Assembly: GCA_022575985.1 (NCBI GenBank)
Contig: JAKSXM010000147.1
Location: 17,394,001 to 17,458,000 of the forward strand
DNA: 64,000 nt
Reading direction: 5' to 3'
Source: Anagrus nilaparvatae
Lineage: Eukaryota > Arthropoda > Insecta > Hymenoptera > Mymaridae
Shown: positions 44,651 to 52,976 of the stretch, in pieces
Layout: the number at the start of each line of letters is the position of its first letter
Position numbering within the stretch: position 1 is the first letter of the stretch
Made by a program: the position numbers and the translations under genes
Notes under the pieces: generated by a model
Told to the model about the DNA's origin: nothing
Database searches by the model: none
Seen by the model: only the letters and a program-made list of their open reading frames with translations

Positions 44651-45979
44651 ATGGCGTTTCTACATACCCACACGTGTGAGTGTTTAAAATCTGAATTAGA
44701 ATTATTTACTGTACCTTCTACACAAGTGACTATAGAATCAAGCCACTGGGTTCATTACAAACCTATTGCGTCGCTAACCGATGACTGTCCGATTGAGTTT
44801 AATATACCAGGAAATACTGAGGAATATTTGGACTTGAGCCACACTATGCTCAGCCTAAAAGTAACCATAAAAACGGATACCGATTATAATGGGGCCAATG
44901 ACGCAACTGTTGCTGATATAAATAATATTGGGCCAGTGAATAATTTCATGCACAGTCTTTTTAGTCAAGTTGACGTTTCGTTTAACCAGAAACTCGTAAC
45001 ACCGCCAAGTAATAGTTACGCATACAGGGCATACATTGAAAATTTACTCAATTATAACACAGATGCAAAACGTACTCATTTACAAACTGTGTGTTGGTAC
45101 GATGATACTGCTGGCTCGATGGATGGATTAGCGGATGAAAATAATGGTCTAAAAACACGACGTAAGATGTTGAATACTAATAAAACTATCGACATGATTG
45201 GACACTTACATTGCGACGTATTTAATCAAAATAAATTTTTATTGAATGGTATCGATCTCAAAGTTAGGCTCGTAAAAGCTCGAAAAGATTTTGCTTTAAT
45301 GAGTAACTTGGGTACCTATTACATTCATTTTGACGAGGCTACTCTACAGGTCCGAAGAGCCAAAATAAGTCCTGGTGTACTCATTGCCCACGCTAATACG
45401 TTATCAAAAACGACTGCCAAATACGATTTAACCAGGGTAGACGTCAAATCAGTTGTTATCTCGGCAGGAATATTCAGCCATACTATCGACTCAGTCATTG
45501 TAGGTCAAATACCAAAACGAATTATTTTAGGCTTCGTTTCGAACAAAGCTTACAACGGTGACTTGAAACTTAATCCGTTCAACTTTCGTCACTTTGGTTT
45601 GAATTATCTGTCTCTGTACGTAGAAGGTCGTCAGGTACCTTCCACTCCATTGCAACCAGTATTTGAGGGACCTAACACGTCATACGTTGAAGCATACCAC
45701 ACTCTATTCAGTGGTACAGGAATACATTTCCACAATCAAGGCAATTGTATAGATAGAGTTTCTTATCCTAATGGTTATTGTCTTTTTGCCTTCGATTTGA
45801 CACCCGATTTATCGGCAAACGAAGGACATTGGAATCTTGTGAAACATGGTACAGTACGTATAGATATACGATTCGCAAAGGCCTTAGAAGAGATTGTAAA
45901 TTGTGTAATTTACTCCGAGTATAATACAGTTTGTGAAATAGATGCAGCTCGGCAATGTTTTATTGATTTCTCTGGTTAA
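44651..45979 (+). CDS. Major capsid protein, double jelly-roll (hexon-like)
   Basis: 442 aa, the usual length for the family. Landmarks: SELELFTVPSTQVTIESSHW at the N-terminus, then IASLTDDCPIEFNIPG, EYLDLSHTMLSLKV, GPVNNFMHSLFSQVDVSFNQ and YAYRAYIENLLNY; the second jelly roll has LNGIDLKVRLVKARKDFALM, RRAKISPGVLIAHA and the C-terminal NEGHWNLVKHGTVRIDIRFA. It would trimerise into capsomers. The reading frame is intact from ATG to TAA at 45977-45979. Confidence 0.92.
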   Translation: MAFLHTHTCECLKSELELFTVPSTQVTIESSHWVHYKPIASLTDDCPIEFNIPGNTEEYLDLSHTMLSLKVTIKTDTDYNGANDATVADINNIGPVNNFMHSLFSQVDVSFNQKLVTPPSNSYAYRAYIENLLNYNTDAKRTHLQTVCWYDDTAGSMDGLADENNGLKTRRKMLNTNKTIDMIGHLHCDVFNQNKFLLNGIDLKVRLVKARKDFALMSNLGTYYIHFDEATLQVRRAKISPGVLIAHANTLSKTTAKYDLTRVDVKSVVISAGIFSHTIDSVIVGQIPKRIILGFVSNKAYNGDLKLNPFNFRHFGLNYLSLYVEGRQVPSTPLQPVFEGPNTSYVEAYHTLFSGTGIHFHNQGNCIDRVSYPNGYCLFAFDLTPDLSANEGHWNLVKHGTVRIDIRFAKALEEIVNCVIYSEYNTVCEIDAARQCFIDFSG

Positions 45980-46018
45980 TTAACACAGTCAGTTTCGATT
46001 GTGTCTCCGGTACAGATA

Positions 46019-46531
46019 ATGGATGTAGTAGTAGATATACAGTTTGTAATAGGTCCAGATAAAAAATATTTACCAAAAGAAGTTGCTATATTAGCACTCG
46101 AAAATGAATTTCTAACTCATTGGGTTATTACACCAACATATAAATTTGAAAAAATCTCACCTGACGTACGTCGTCAGAATAAATGGTTGACACGTCATCA
46201 TCACGGTTTTGGCTATCATGAAGGAGATATAACCGAAAAAACTTTAACTAAAAATTTACGAAAACTCGCAAGAGATATTAGAAAAGTATACGTGCGAGGG
46301 ATTGACAAATCTACTTATCTACAGAGCGTTATACCTACAAAGATAATTAACTTGGAAGATTATGGTCAGTGTTGTCCAATATTTCAAAATTTACCAACGA
46401 AAGATTTTTATTGTTTATGGCATTCTGTGAAATTTGATTATCAAAGGTATATATGTGCGTTAAATAACGCATCGCGTTTAAAAGATTGGTTAAACAAAAA
46501 TAGAAAAAAAAACTCCAAGCAAAATGAATAG
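46019..46531 (+). CDS. Conserved Polinton protein, uncharacterised
   Basis: About 170 aa from the ATG at 46019; an upstream GTG is in frame but not needed. Features recur in other Polintons: PKEVAILALENEFLTHWVI, RRQNKWLTRHHHGFGYHEGD and RKVYVRGIDKSTYLQ. The pattern of acidic and His residues could fit a nuclease-like fold, but I do not recognise a family and no function is claimed. It overlaps the protease gene by 8 nt, implying coordinated expression. Confidence 0.7.
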   Translation: MDVVVDIQFVIGPDKKYLPKEVAILALENEFLTHWVITPTYKFEKISPDVRRQNKWLTRHHHGFGYHEGDITEKTLTKNLRKLARDIRKVYVRGIDKSTYLQSVIPTKIINLEDYGQCCPIFQNLPTKDFYCLWHSVKFDYQRYICALNNASRLKDWLNKNRKKNSKQNE

Positions 46532-47084
46532 TTTAGAGATTTTAAAATTACTGTCATCGATTCCATATCACACAGTTGGTGTATTCCCAGCTGACAAAAT
46601 ACCACGTTTATGGACTAAACCAGTAGCGTTTATTTTTAACACACAAGATAATTCGCTTCCGGGCCAGCATTGGGTAGCTGTATACGTGAGTAAAAATGGA
46701 CATGGTTTATTTTTTGATAGCTATGGATTACCACCGTATATCAATAACCACATAAGAAGGTTAAGGAAAAATTGCGAACGACTAACTTGGAACACGAGGA
46801 CATTACAAAGCGAGTCATCAAGTGTCTGCGGTCAGTTTTGTATAATGTTTTTATATTATATGTCAAGGGGATTTAAAATTGCTGATTTTCTAAAAAATTT
46901 TACAAAAGACCTCAAACGCAATGACAAAATTGCTGAGTCTTACGTAAACAAACTCAAGTACGAATCAAAGTATAAAAGAAAGCGTTTATACTACTTTTAC
47001 ATTCAGTCGAAAAAATACTCTGGTAGAGGTTTGAACAGTTGTTTGAGAATACAAAATTGTAACTGTAAAACTTTAAGTTACTAA
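46524..47084 (+). CDS. Adenain-type (C5) cysteine protease
   Basis: 186 aa. The catalytic set is visible: His49 in LPGQHWVAV, Asp65 in LFFDSYG, a Gln/Ser segment LQSESSS and Cys102 in VCGQFC, the order of adenovirus protease. YHTVGVFPADKIP at the N-terminus is also family-typical. It would process virion precursors such as the pVI-like protein. The C-terminal ~30 residues are basic and Tyr-rich, less conserved. ATG lies inside the preceding gene's last codons. Confidence 0.92.
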   Translation: MNSLEILKLLSSIPYHTVGVFPADKIPRLWTKPVAFIFNTQDNSLPGQHWVAVYVSKNGHGLFFDSYGLPPYINNHIRRLRKNCERLTWNTRTLQSESSSVCGQFCIMFLYYMSRGFKIADFLKNFTKDLKRNDKIAESYVNKLKYESKYKRKRLYYFYIQSKKYSGRGLNSCLRIQNCNCKTLSY

Positions 47085-47099
47085 TTTAATATAAAAAAA

Positions 47100-47834
47100 A
47101 TGGCTGAAGAATACGATTTACCACATTTGGTACTCTCAAAATTTTACGGTTTAAATAAATCTTTTTCAAAGAAAATTTTTGTCGGATTCAACTTGAACGA
47201 ATCAAAAAAAAAATTCAGGTTAGAATACCGCTTATGCGGTAGCGATGTCAACGCTGGCTTCATAAGTCTCAATTACGGTGGATGGGTGATGATGAAAACA
47301 TTCTTTCCAAGAATCAATGACTATCTCATAAATAGAACAGAAAATCAGGATGAAACTCTAAGTTTTGATAAGTTTACTGTAAGATTTACTAAAAGTTTTT
47401 GGGAAAGAGCCGTAGAAATTTCCGCTGAAGAAGAAAAAAGTGATGGAAAAAAGGTAAAAAAAAGTTTAGTAATGAAAAGAGTCACTTTCGAGACGTTAAA
47501 AAATATAGCACCTATAATTGACGACGAGTTTGATGAATTACATGGTAGCAGGTTTTTCCTATACTCTTTAAAAAATTCATTTATAGAGTACATAATTTCC
47601 TGTTTAAGTGAAGGAAATAAAAAGCTAGTTTCGCATATTAGTCCAAACGACATAAGATCTATTTGTCAACAATTTAACGAAAAAACTACAGCAGTGATTC
47701 GTGAAGCAGCAATTGAAGCAGACCCAAGCTTAGAACAGGTTGATCTATCTTGCTTGCATGTATTTTTGAAAGAACTTTCAGTTTTAAATTTTGAGTACAT
47801 TTTATGTGCAGTAAGCAGTAAATTAAATTTCTAA
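47100..47834 (+). CDS. Unknown protein with PC4-like ssDNA-binding segment
   Basis: 244 aa, intact. Residues ~24-76 resemble the PC4/Sub1 fold: KKIFVGFNLNESKKKFRLEY, then NAGFISLNYGGWVMMKTFFP and RINDYL, compare the family order ..v.i..f.gk..vdIR.y......kkGisL....W..l...i..id. The remaining two-thirds is helical with acidic runs and is not recognised. A PC4-like protein could bind displaced single strands in protein-primed replication or act in late transcription; this is inference from a weak match. It is the last gene of the rightward core block. Confidence 0.5.
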   Translation: MAEEYDLPHLVLSKFYGLNKSFSKKIFVGFNLNESKKKFRLEYRLCGSDVNAGFISLNYGGWVMMKTFFPRINDYLINRTENQDETLSFDKFTVRFTKSFWERAVEISAEEEKSDGKKVKKSLVMKRVTFETLKNIAPIIDDEFDELHGSRFFLYSLKNSFIEYIISCLSEGNKKLVSHISPNDIRSICQQFNEKTTAVIREAAIEADPSLEQVDLSCLHVFLKELSVLNFEYILCAVSSKLNF

Positions 47835-47989
47835 TATATATATAATTTCTATTTTACATTAAAAAATATCAAAATATATTAAATTTATAATATACATATG
47901 TAATCAGTATATATATAATGTTTTATTCAATAAATATAAAAAAAAGGAAAAATTTAAAAATTGTGTCTCTTTTCATTTCCCTAAAACAA

Positions 47990-48600
47990 AAACAATCCGA
48001 TATCCATACCAACTCATATAAATTTCGTTGCATTCACGTTTTGATTAGCAGTATAGATATACCATTAGCTTAATTTAAATAAGGCATTATTTCACCTTTA
48101 TATTTGATTATATGGGTGATCGTGCCTAAAAAATGTTTTTTTTATAACATAATTTAGTTATATAAAAATAATTTAAATAAGGTACAATTTCCCCTTAATA
48201 TTTGAATATAGGGTGATCGTGCCTAAAAATGAACATGTTAATACAATTCCAAAAAAATAAAAAATAATTTAATCGATTATATATGTATTTCAAAGTTAAG
48301 ATAAAAATAAAGCATATTTCTTATATCATTTCCGGATAATAAAGCATATATCTTATATCATTTCCGGATAAAAATTTTATTGTAATCCAATTATACAAAA
48401 TATACGTTTTAAAAAAAGTGTTCATATATGTAACAATAAATTTGCTGATTTTTTTGCTGACTGATACTTTCATAACTATACCAAGGTTCTTGAAGAATCC
48501 GATATCCATACCAACTCATATAAATTTCGTTGCATTCACGTTTTGATTATCAGTATAGATATACCATTGAGTAAGTTTACATACAATTCACAACCTATTA
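47990..48600 (+). repeat. Right-arm direct repeats
   Basis: A ~75-bp segment (CCGATATCCATACCAACTCA ... AGTATAGATATACCATT) occurs at 47998-48065 and 48499-48567. Between them, 48065-48490 is a near copy of 49213-49640, including the GGTGATCGTGCCTAAAAA boxes and the inner terminal-repeat sequence. Confidence 0.85.
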
Positions 48601-48611
48601 TCAAATAAAAA

Positions 48612-48905
48612 ATGAATAATAAAAAAGATAGTTATGATACCTGTGGTCCATTTGGAATATTAAATAACGACATAAAACCTCAATATACGGACAGAAATGT
48701 AGATTTTGAGAGTTTTGAAAAAATCGGAAATCAAATTTCACAAATCAAAAAAAAAGAACCTAAAGGGTCAGGGTTTCATTTATACAACGAAAATATCATA
48801 GAGTGTCAGCTGTGTGGGGGTAAATTTGAATCAAAATATAAGTCAGTATCGACCCAGACAGAAAAATTGACACCTGAGTATTTAAATAATTGTACCATCT
48901 CCTAA
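48612..48905 (+). CDS. Small protein with Cys pair and TQT (LC8-type) motif
   Basis: 97 aa. It carries CQLCGGKF, half of a zinc-ribbon-like module, and then SVSTQTEKL, close to the TQT consensus recognised by dynein light chain LC8. No other motif is seen and no family is recognised. It lies between two copies of the right-arm repeat with its own ATG after an A-rich leader. The length is modest for this base composition, so confidence is moderate. Confidence 0.5.
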   Translation: MNNKKDSYDTCGPFGILNNDIKPQYTDRNVDFESFEKIGNQISQIKKKEPKGSGFHLYNENIIECQLCGGKFESKYKSVSTQTEKLTPEYLNNCTIS

Positions 48906-48994
48906 ACAAATAAAATCATAGCTTAGTACACTCTAGGTTTCAGACCTGTATACATGGTTTTAATTAAAAAAAGAATCTATTACATCAAATAAAT

Positions 48995-49207
48995 ATGGGT
49001 AACAAACAAGGAAACGTTGAAAAATCTTGTAACATTAAATATAATCGACTAGAAAATGAGAATAATGACCAAAAAAAAGCTTCACGAAAGAACAACACGA
49101 ATAGTTACAACTACTTCAAAAATCACAATTTTTTTAAAAAGAATACAAAAAATTATTATAAATCATCGGATACAGATAAAACACACCTGTTTAAAGAAAA
49201 ACAGTAA
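48995..49207 (+). CDS. Small Asn/Lys-rich protein with MGN N-terminus
   Basis: 70 aa starting MGNKQG, which fits the N-myristoylation preference for Gly2-Asn3, although position 6 is Gly rather than Ser. The rest is Asn/Lys-rich and low complexity (KNNTNSYNYFKNHNFFKKN). No family is recognised. An overlapping open frame at 49056-49268 is less likely. It may be chance in AT-rich DNA. Confidence 0.35.
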   Translation: MGNKQGNVEKSCNIKYNRLENENNDQKKASRKNNTNSYNYFKNHNFFKKNTKNYYKSSDTDKTHLFKEKQ

Positions 49208-49209
49208 CT

Positions 49210-49640
49210 TTAAAAAGCTTAATTTAAATAAGGCATTATTTCACCTTTATATTTCATTATATAGGTGATCGTGCCTAAAAAATGTTTTTTTTTATAATAT
49301 AATTTAGTTATATAAAAATAATTTAAATAAGGTACAATTTCGCCTTAATATTTGAATATAAGGTGATCGTGCCTAAAAATGAACATGTTAATAAAAATCC
49401 AAAAAAATAAAAAATAATTTAATCGATTATATATGTATTTCAAAGTTAAGATAAAAATAAAGCATATTTAAAAAAATTAAAAATTTATTATTTATCTCCA
49501 TATATCTTATATCATTTCCAGATAAATTTTTACTGTAATCCAACTATACAAAATATACGTTTTAAAAAAAACGTTCATATATGTAACAATAAATTTGCTG
49601 ATTTTTTTGCTGACTGATACTTTCATAACTATACCAAGGT
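49210..49640 (+). repeat. Right subterminal repeat
   Basis: Near copy of 48065-48490. It holds two GGTGATCGTGCCTAAAAA boxes preceded by AAATAAGG(C/T)A...TTTCACC or TTTCGCC, and merges into the right terminal repeat. Confidence 0.85.
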
Positions 49641-49726
49641 TATTTCCGGTATGTATAAAATTAATATCAAGGTTTTTTTTTCCAAGGTTTTTTTGTCTCT
49701 TGGCTCATAGTGACTATTATACTACT
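49405..49726 (-). repeat. Right terminal inverted repeat
   Basis: Complement of the left repeat; ends GTGACTATTATACTACT. Inner landmarks are GATTTTTTTGCTGACTGATA and AACCTTGG-type boxes in complementary order. Confidence 0.9.
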
Positions 49727-49732
49727 CTTTAA
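49727..49732. repeat. Polinton target-site duplication, right copy
   Basis: CTTTAA, identical to 29868-29873. Confidence 0.9.
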
Positions 49733-50610
49733 AACGGATTTCTAAAATTTAAATAAATAATGGTTAAATAAATATTTTAAATAATTATTTGAACTTGTTT
49801 CAATCACTTATTATAAGATTTCAAAAAAATGTACGTTTTTTATGTATTCAAATGTAGATTATCATAAGGAAAACTTTACAATCCATAAATAATTTTGATA
49901 TTTAGCATGAAATAAATTTTCTAAAAATAACATTGCTATATTACGTTGCTAAATAAAAAAATTTTCAGGTATTTGACGTGAATCAATATCTAAATTGGCT
50001 GATTTTTATGATAAATTATTGAAATAAAAAAATTTTTTATATTAAAATTGTAACTGATTTAGTATTAAATAAAAATATTTGATTTCTGAGCTAACAATTA
50101 TTTGCTTTATTTTTTCAATAAATTGCCCACGTTTCGAATACCTTCAGTCTTCATTATCAAGGCTAAAAATTTTATTATTTTTAATTTTTAATTGTAACTT
50201 TTTAATTATTTAAATTATAAAACTAAAAATAAGTTAATTTATCTATATTTACCTAATAATTACTATAATTATTAACATTTTAATTTTATACTTCATATTG
50301 TCTTAACTATCATTTCGGTTCCACCTAGAGGAAACATTGTAATGGTTAAATTTTTGATTTTCGATTCTTTTGCGTATATTTTGAGACCCCGAAATGCTAA
50401 AAATTAATTTCGGCGTCACGCATGTGTTGGTATTCCTGTGTCTGTACTGAATTTTTCATCGCAGATTAGAATATTTTTGTAACTAAAAATACATAGATTT
50501 TTCAAAAATTCTTTGTTACTTGATTTCTTGGATTCGATACCTAAAGTAAAAATTTTTGCCATAAAAAAATAAGGCAATATAAATAAAATTAATATTTTTT
50601 ATAATATAAT
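49733..50610. other. Intergenic DNA right of the Polinton
   Basis: AT-rich; I see no gene or clear element. Confidence 0.4.
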
Positions 50611-52976
50611 ATATGGGTCAATATTTGTGAACTGTATATGACTTTGCATGGGTGGGTCTCGAAATGTACTCCAAAGTATGTTTGGTCGAAAGTATATATA
50701 AAAAAAATAATTTTCCCCAATTTTTAGCTTTTTAGATGCAATCCTCTATTTTTTACAGCGATTTTTGTTTTTTTCAATTTTTATTTTCCCCAATTTTTAG
50801 CTTTTTAGATCCAATCCTCTATTTTTTACAGCGATTTTTGTTTTTTTCAATTTTTTTAAAATTTTTAATTTTTGAGAAATTTATATTCATTAATTTTTCT
50901 CGCAAACGCGCACTTTACAATAAAATTTTTTTTCCTTATAGTACCCCATAGGAAATTTCCCGTAGAATTCGATTCTGTGGTCCAAATTTTTTTTTGAACT
51001 GCGCCTCCGCGACAAAATCAACTTTCTTGCTTAACCTTTTCTAGCTTATATGCCGCAGCTGCAGACAGCTCAATTTTCATCCTGTTGGTCTCAAATTGTA
51101 GGTTTTTTTATATACTTTCAGCAAATGAAATCATTATTTTGGGTAAATTTATTTTAAAAGCACTATAATTGGAAAATAGCGATTTTTAAAAAATCATTTT
51201 TCACAAATTTTGAATTTTCCGCCAAGTCACGTGACCAAATGAAAATCTGATTAAAAATTCCGATTCAGCGGAAAATTTTACATAAGGATACCAATTTTCG
51301 TCTTAATTCATTAAATAGTTTCTAAGATATCTTATTTTAAAGAAAAAGATTAAAATTGAATTTTTAAAAAACCCTAAAAATGGGACTCTGATTTTAATTA
51401 TCTTATCTGTTAAACAAATAATTATAAAAAGACGAGTAAAAATTTTTTGGAAACTAAGGGCTTGTAAAAAATTTTTGAGGCCTATAGAACTCGTTTCTTT
51501 TACAAATTAGAATTTTGGCAGCAATTTCAAAATTGGTCATTTTGGGGTAAGAATAGGCATTTGGTTTATTGACTAACGGCATGAGAGATTAAGCGACAAA
51601 TAATTGCAGTTTACCGTAACTGAATGGTGACACTTATACCAAAAATATGAGACCAATTGCAAGTATTTTGGTTAGCTGGCGAGGTTGCAGCTTTGTATTA
51701 AAGATTATGAAAAAAATCCTATTTTATAACATTGTTGTATTTTGTAGCTATTATATCTTATTTTCAATTTTCCGAATTTTCTAGTTACCTAATGAAATAT
51801 TTGTCCAATTTTTCGGATTCCTCGAGAAATTTTACAAAAGACCCCCTTTTTGGAAAACTTTTGGATGTTTTTGTAACGCTATAGAAATAAAAGAAATCGC
51901 AAAATACTAAATAACTACAAAATACCACAATGTTATCAAATAGGATTTTTTCGTAATCTTTAATACAAAGCTGCAAACTTGCCAGTTAAGCAAAATACTT
52001 CCCATTGGTCTCATTTTTTTGGTATAAGTGTCAACATTTAGCTACCGTACACTGCAATTATTTGTCGCTAAATCTCTCATGCCGATAGTCAATAAACCAA
52101 ATGCATATTGTTACCCCAAAATGACCAATTTTAAAATTGCTGCCAAAATTCTAATTTTTAAAAGAAACGAGTTCTATAGGCCTCAAAAATTTTTTACTAG
52201 CCCTTAATTTCCAAAAAATTTTTACTTGTCTTTTTATAATTATTTGTTTAACAGATATGATAATTAAAGTCAGAGTCCCATTTTTAGGGTTTTTTAAAAA
52301 AAGTCAATTTTAATCTTTATCTTTAAAATGGGATATCTTAGAAACTATTTAATGAAATAAGACGAAAATTGGTATCCTTATGTAAAATTTTTCGCTGAAT
52401 CCGAATTTTCAGTCAGATTTTCATTTGGTCACGTAACTTGGCGGAAAATTCAAAATTTGTGAAAAATGATTTTTTAAAAATCGCTATTTTTCAATTTTAG
52501 TGCTTTTAAAATAAATTTACCCAAAGAAATGATTTCATATGCTGAAAGTATATGAAAAAACCTACAATTTGAGACCAACGGGATGAAAATTGAGCTGTCT
52601 GCAGCTGAGGCGTATAAGCTAGAATCGGCAAAGCAAGAAAGTTGATTTTGTCGCGGATGCGCAGTTCAAAAAAAAAATTAGACCCCAGAATCAAATTCTA
52701 CGGGAAATTTCCTATGGGGTACTATAAGGAAAAAAAATTTTATTGTAAAGTGCGCATTTGCGAGAAAAATTAATGAACATAAATTTCTCAAAAATTAAAA
52801 ATTTCAAAAAATTGAAAAAAACAAAAATCGCTGTAAAAAATAGAGGATTGGATCTAAAAAGCTAAAAATTGGGGAAAATTATTTTTTTATATATGCTTTT
52901 GACCAAACATACTTTGGAGTACATTCTGAGACTCGAAAATCCAAACTGTATACACTTTTCAAATATTGACCCATAT
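50611..52976. mobile_element. 2.37-kb palindromic (giant foldback) element
   Basis: Left end ATATGGGTCAATATTTG, right end CAAATATTGACCCATAT. The arms (~1.15 kb each) pair almost throughout: GTACTCCAAAGTATGTTTGG with CCAAACATACTTTGGAGTAC, CAGCGATTTTTG with CAAAAATCGCTG, GTCACGTGAC with a GTCACGTAAC counterpart. The left arm has an extra 85-bp tandem copy (50712-50850). The axis is near 51790. There is no transposase ORF, so it is non-autonomous; TA-type flanks are possible but unproved. Confidence 0.85.

Larger units (their letters stand above)
29874..49726 (+). mobile_element. Complete Polinton/Maverick element, 19.85 kb
   Basis: The ends are (T/A)GTAGTATAATAGTCACTATG and its complement, flanked by CTTTAA on both sides. 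Between them lie all Polinton hallmark genes: protein-primed polymerase B, FtsK/HerA ATPase, rve integrase with a chromodomain, adenain-type protease, penton-like and hexon-like capsid proteins and a pVI-like protein, plus accessory genes at both ends. Size and order fit the family (15-20 kb). The capsid set makes it equivalent to an endogenous adintovirus. Near-identical outer termini imply recent insertion, but several genes carry breaks. Confidence 0.97.

Noticed and set aside
44473..44673. Minus-strand Phe-rich frame opposite the pVI-like tail
   Set aside because: Phe-run is simply the complement of Lys codons.
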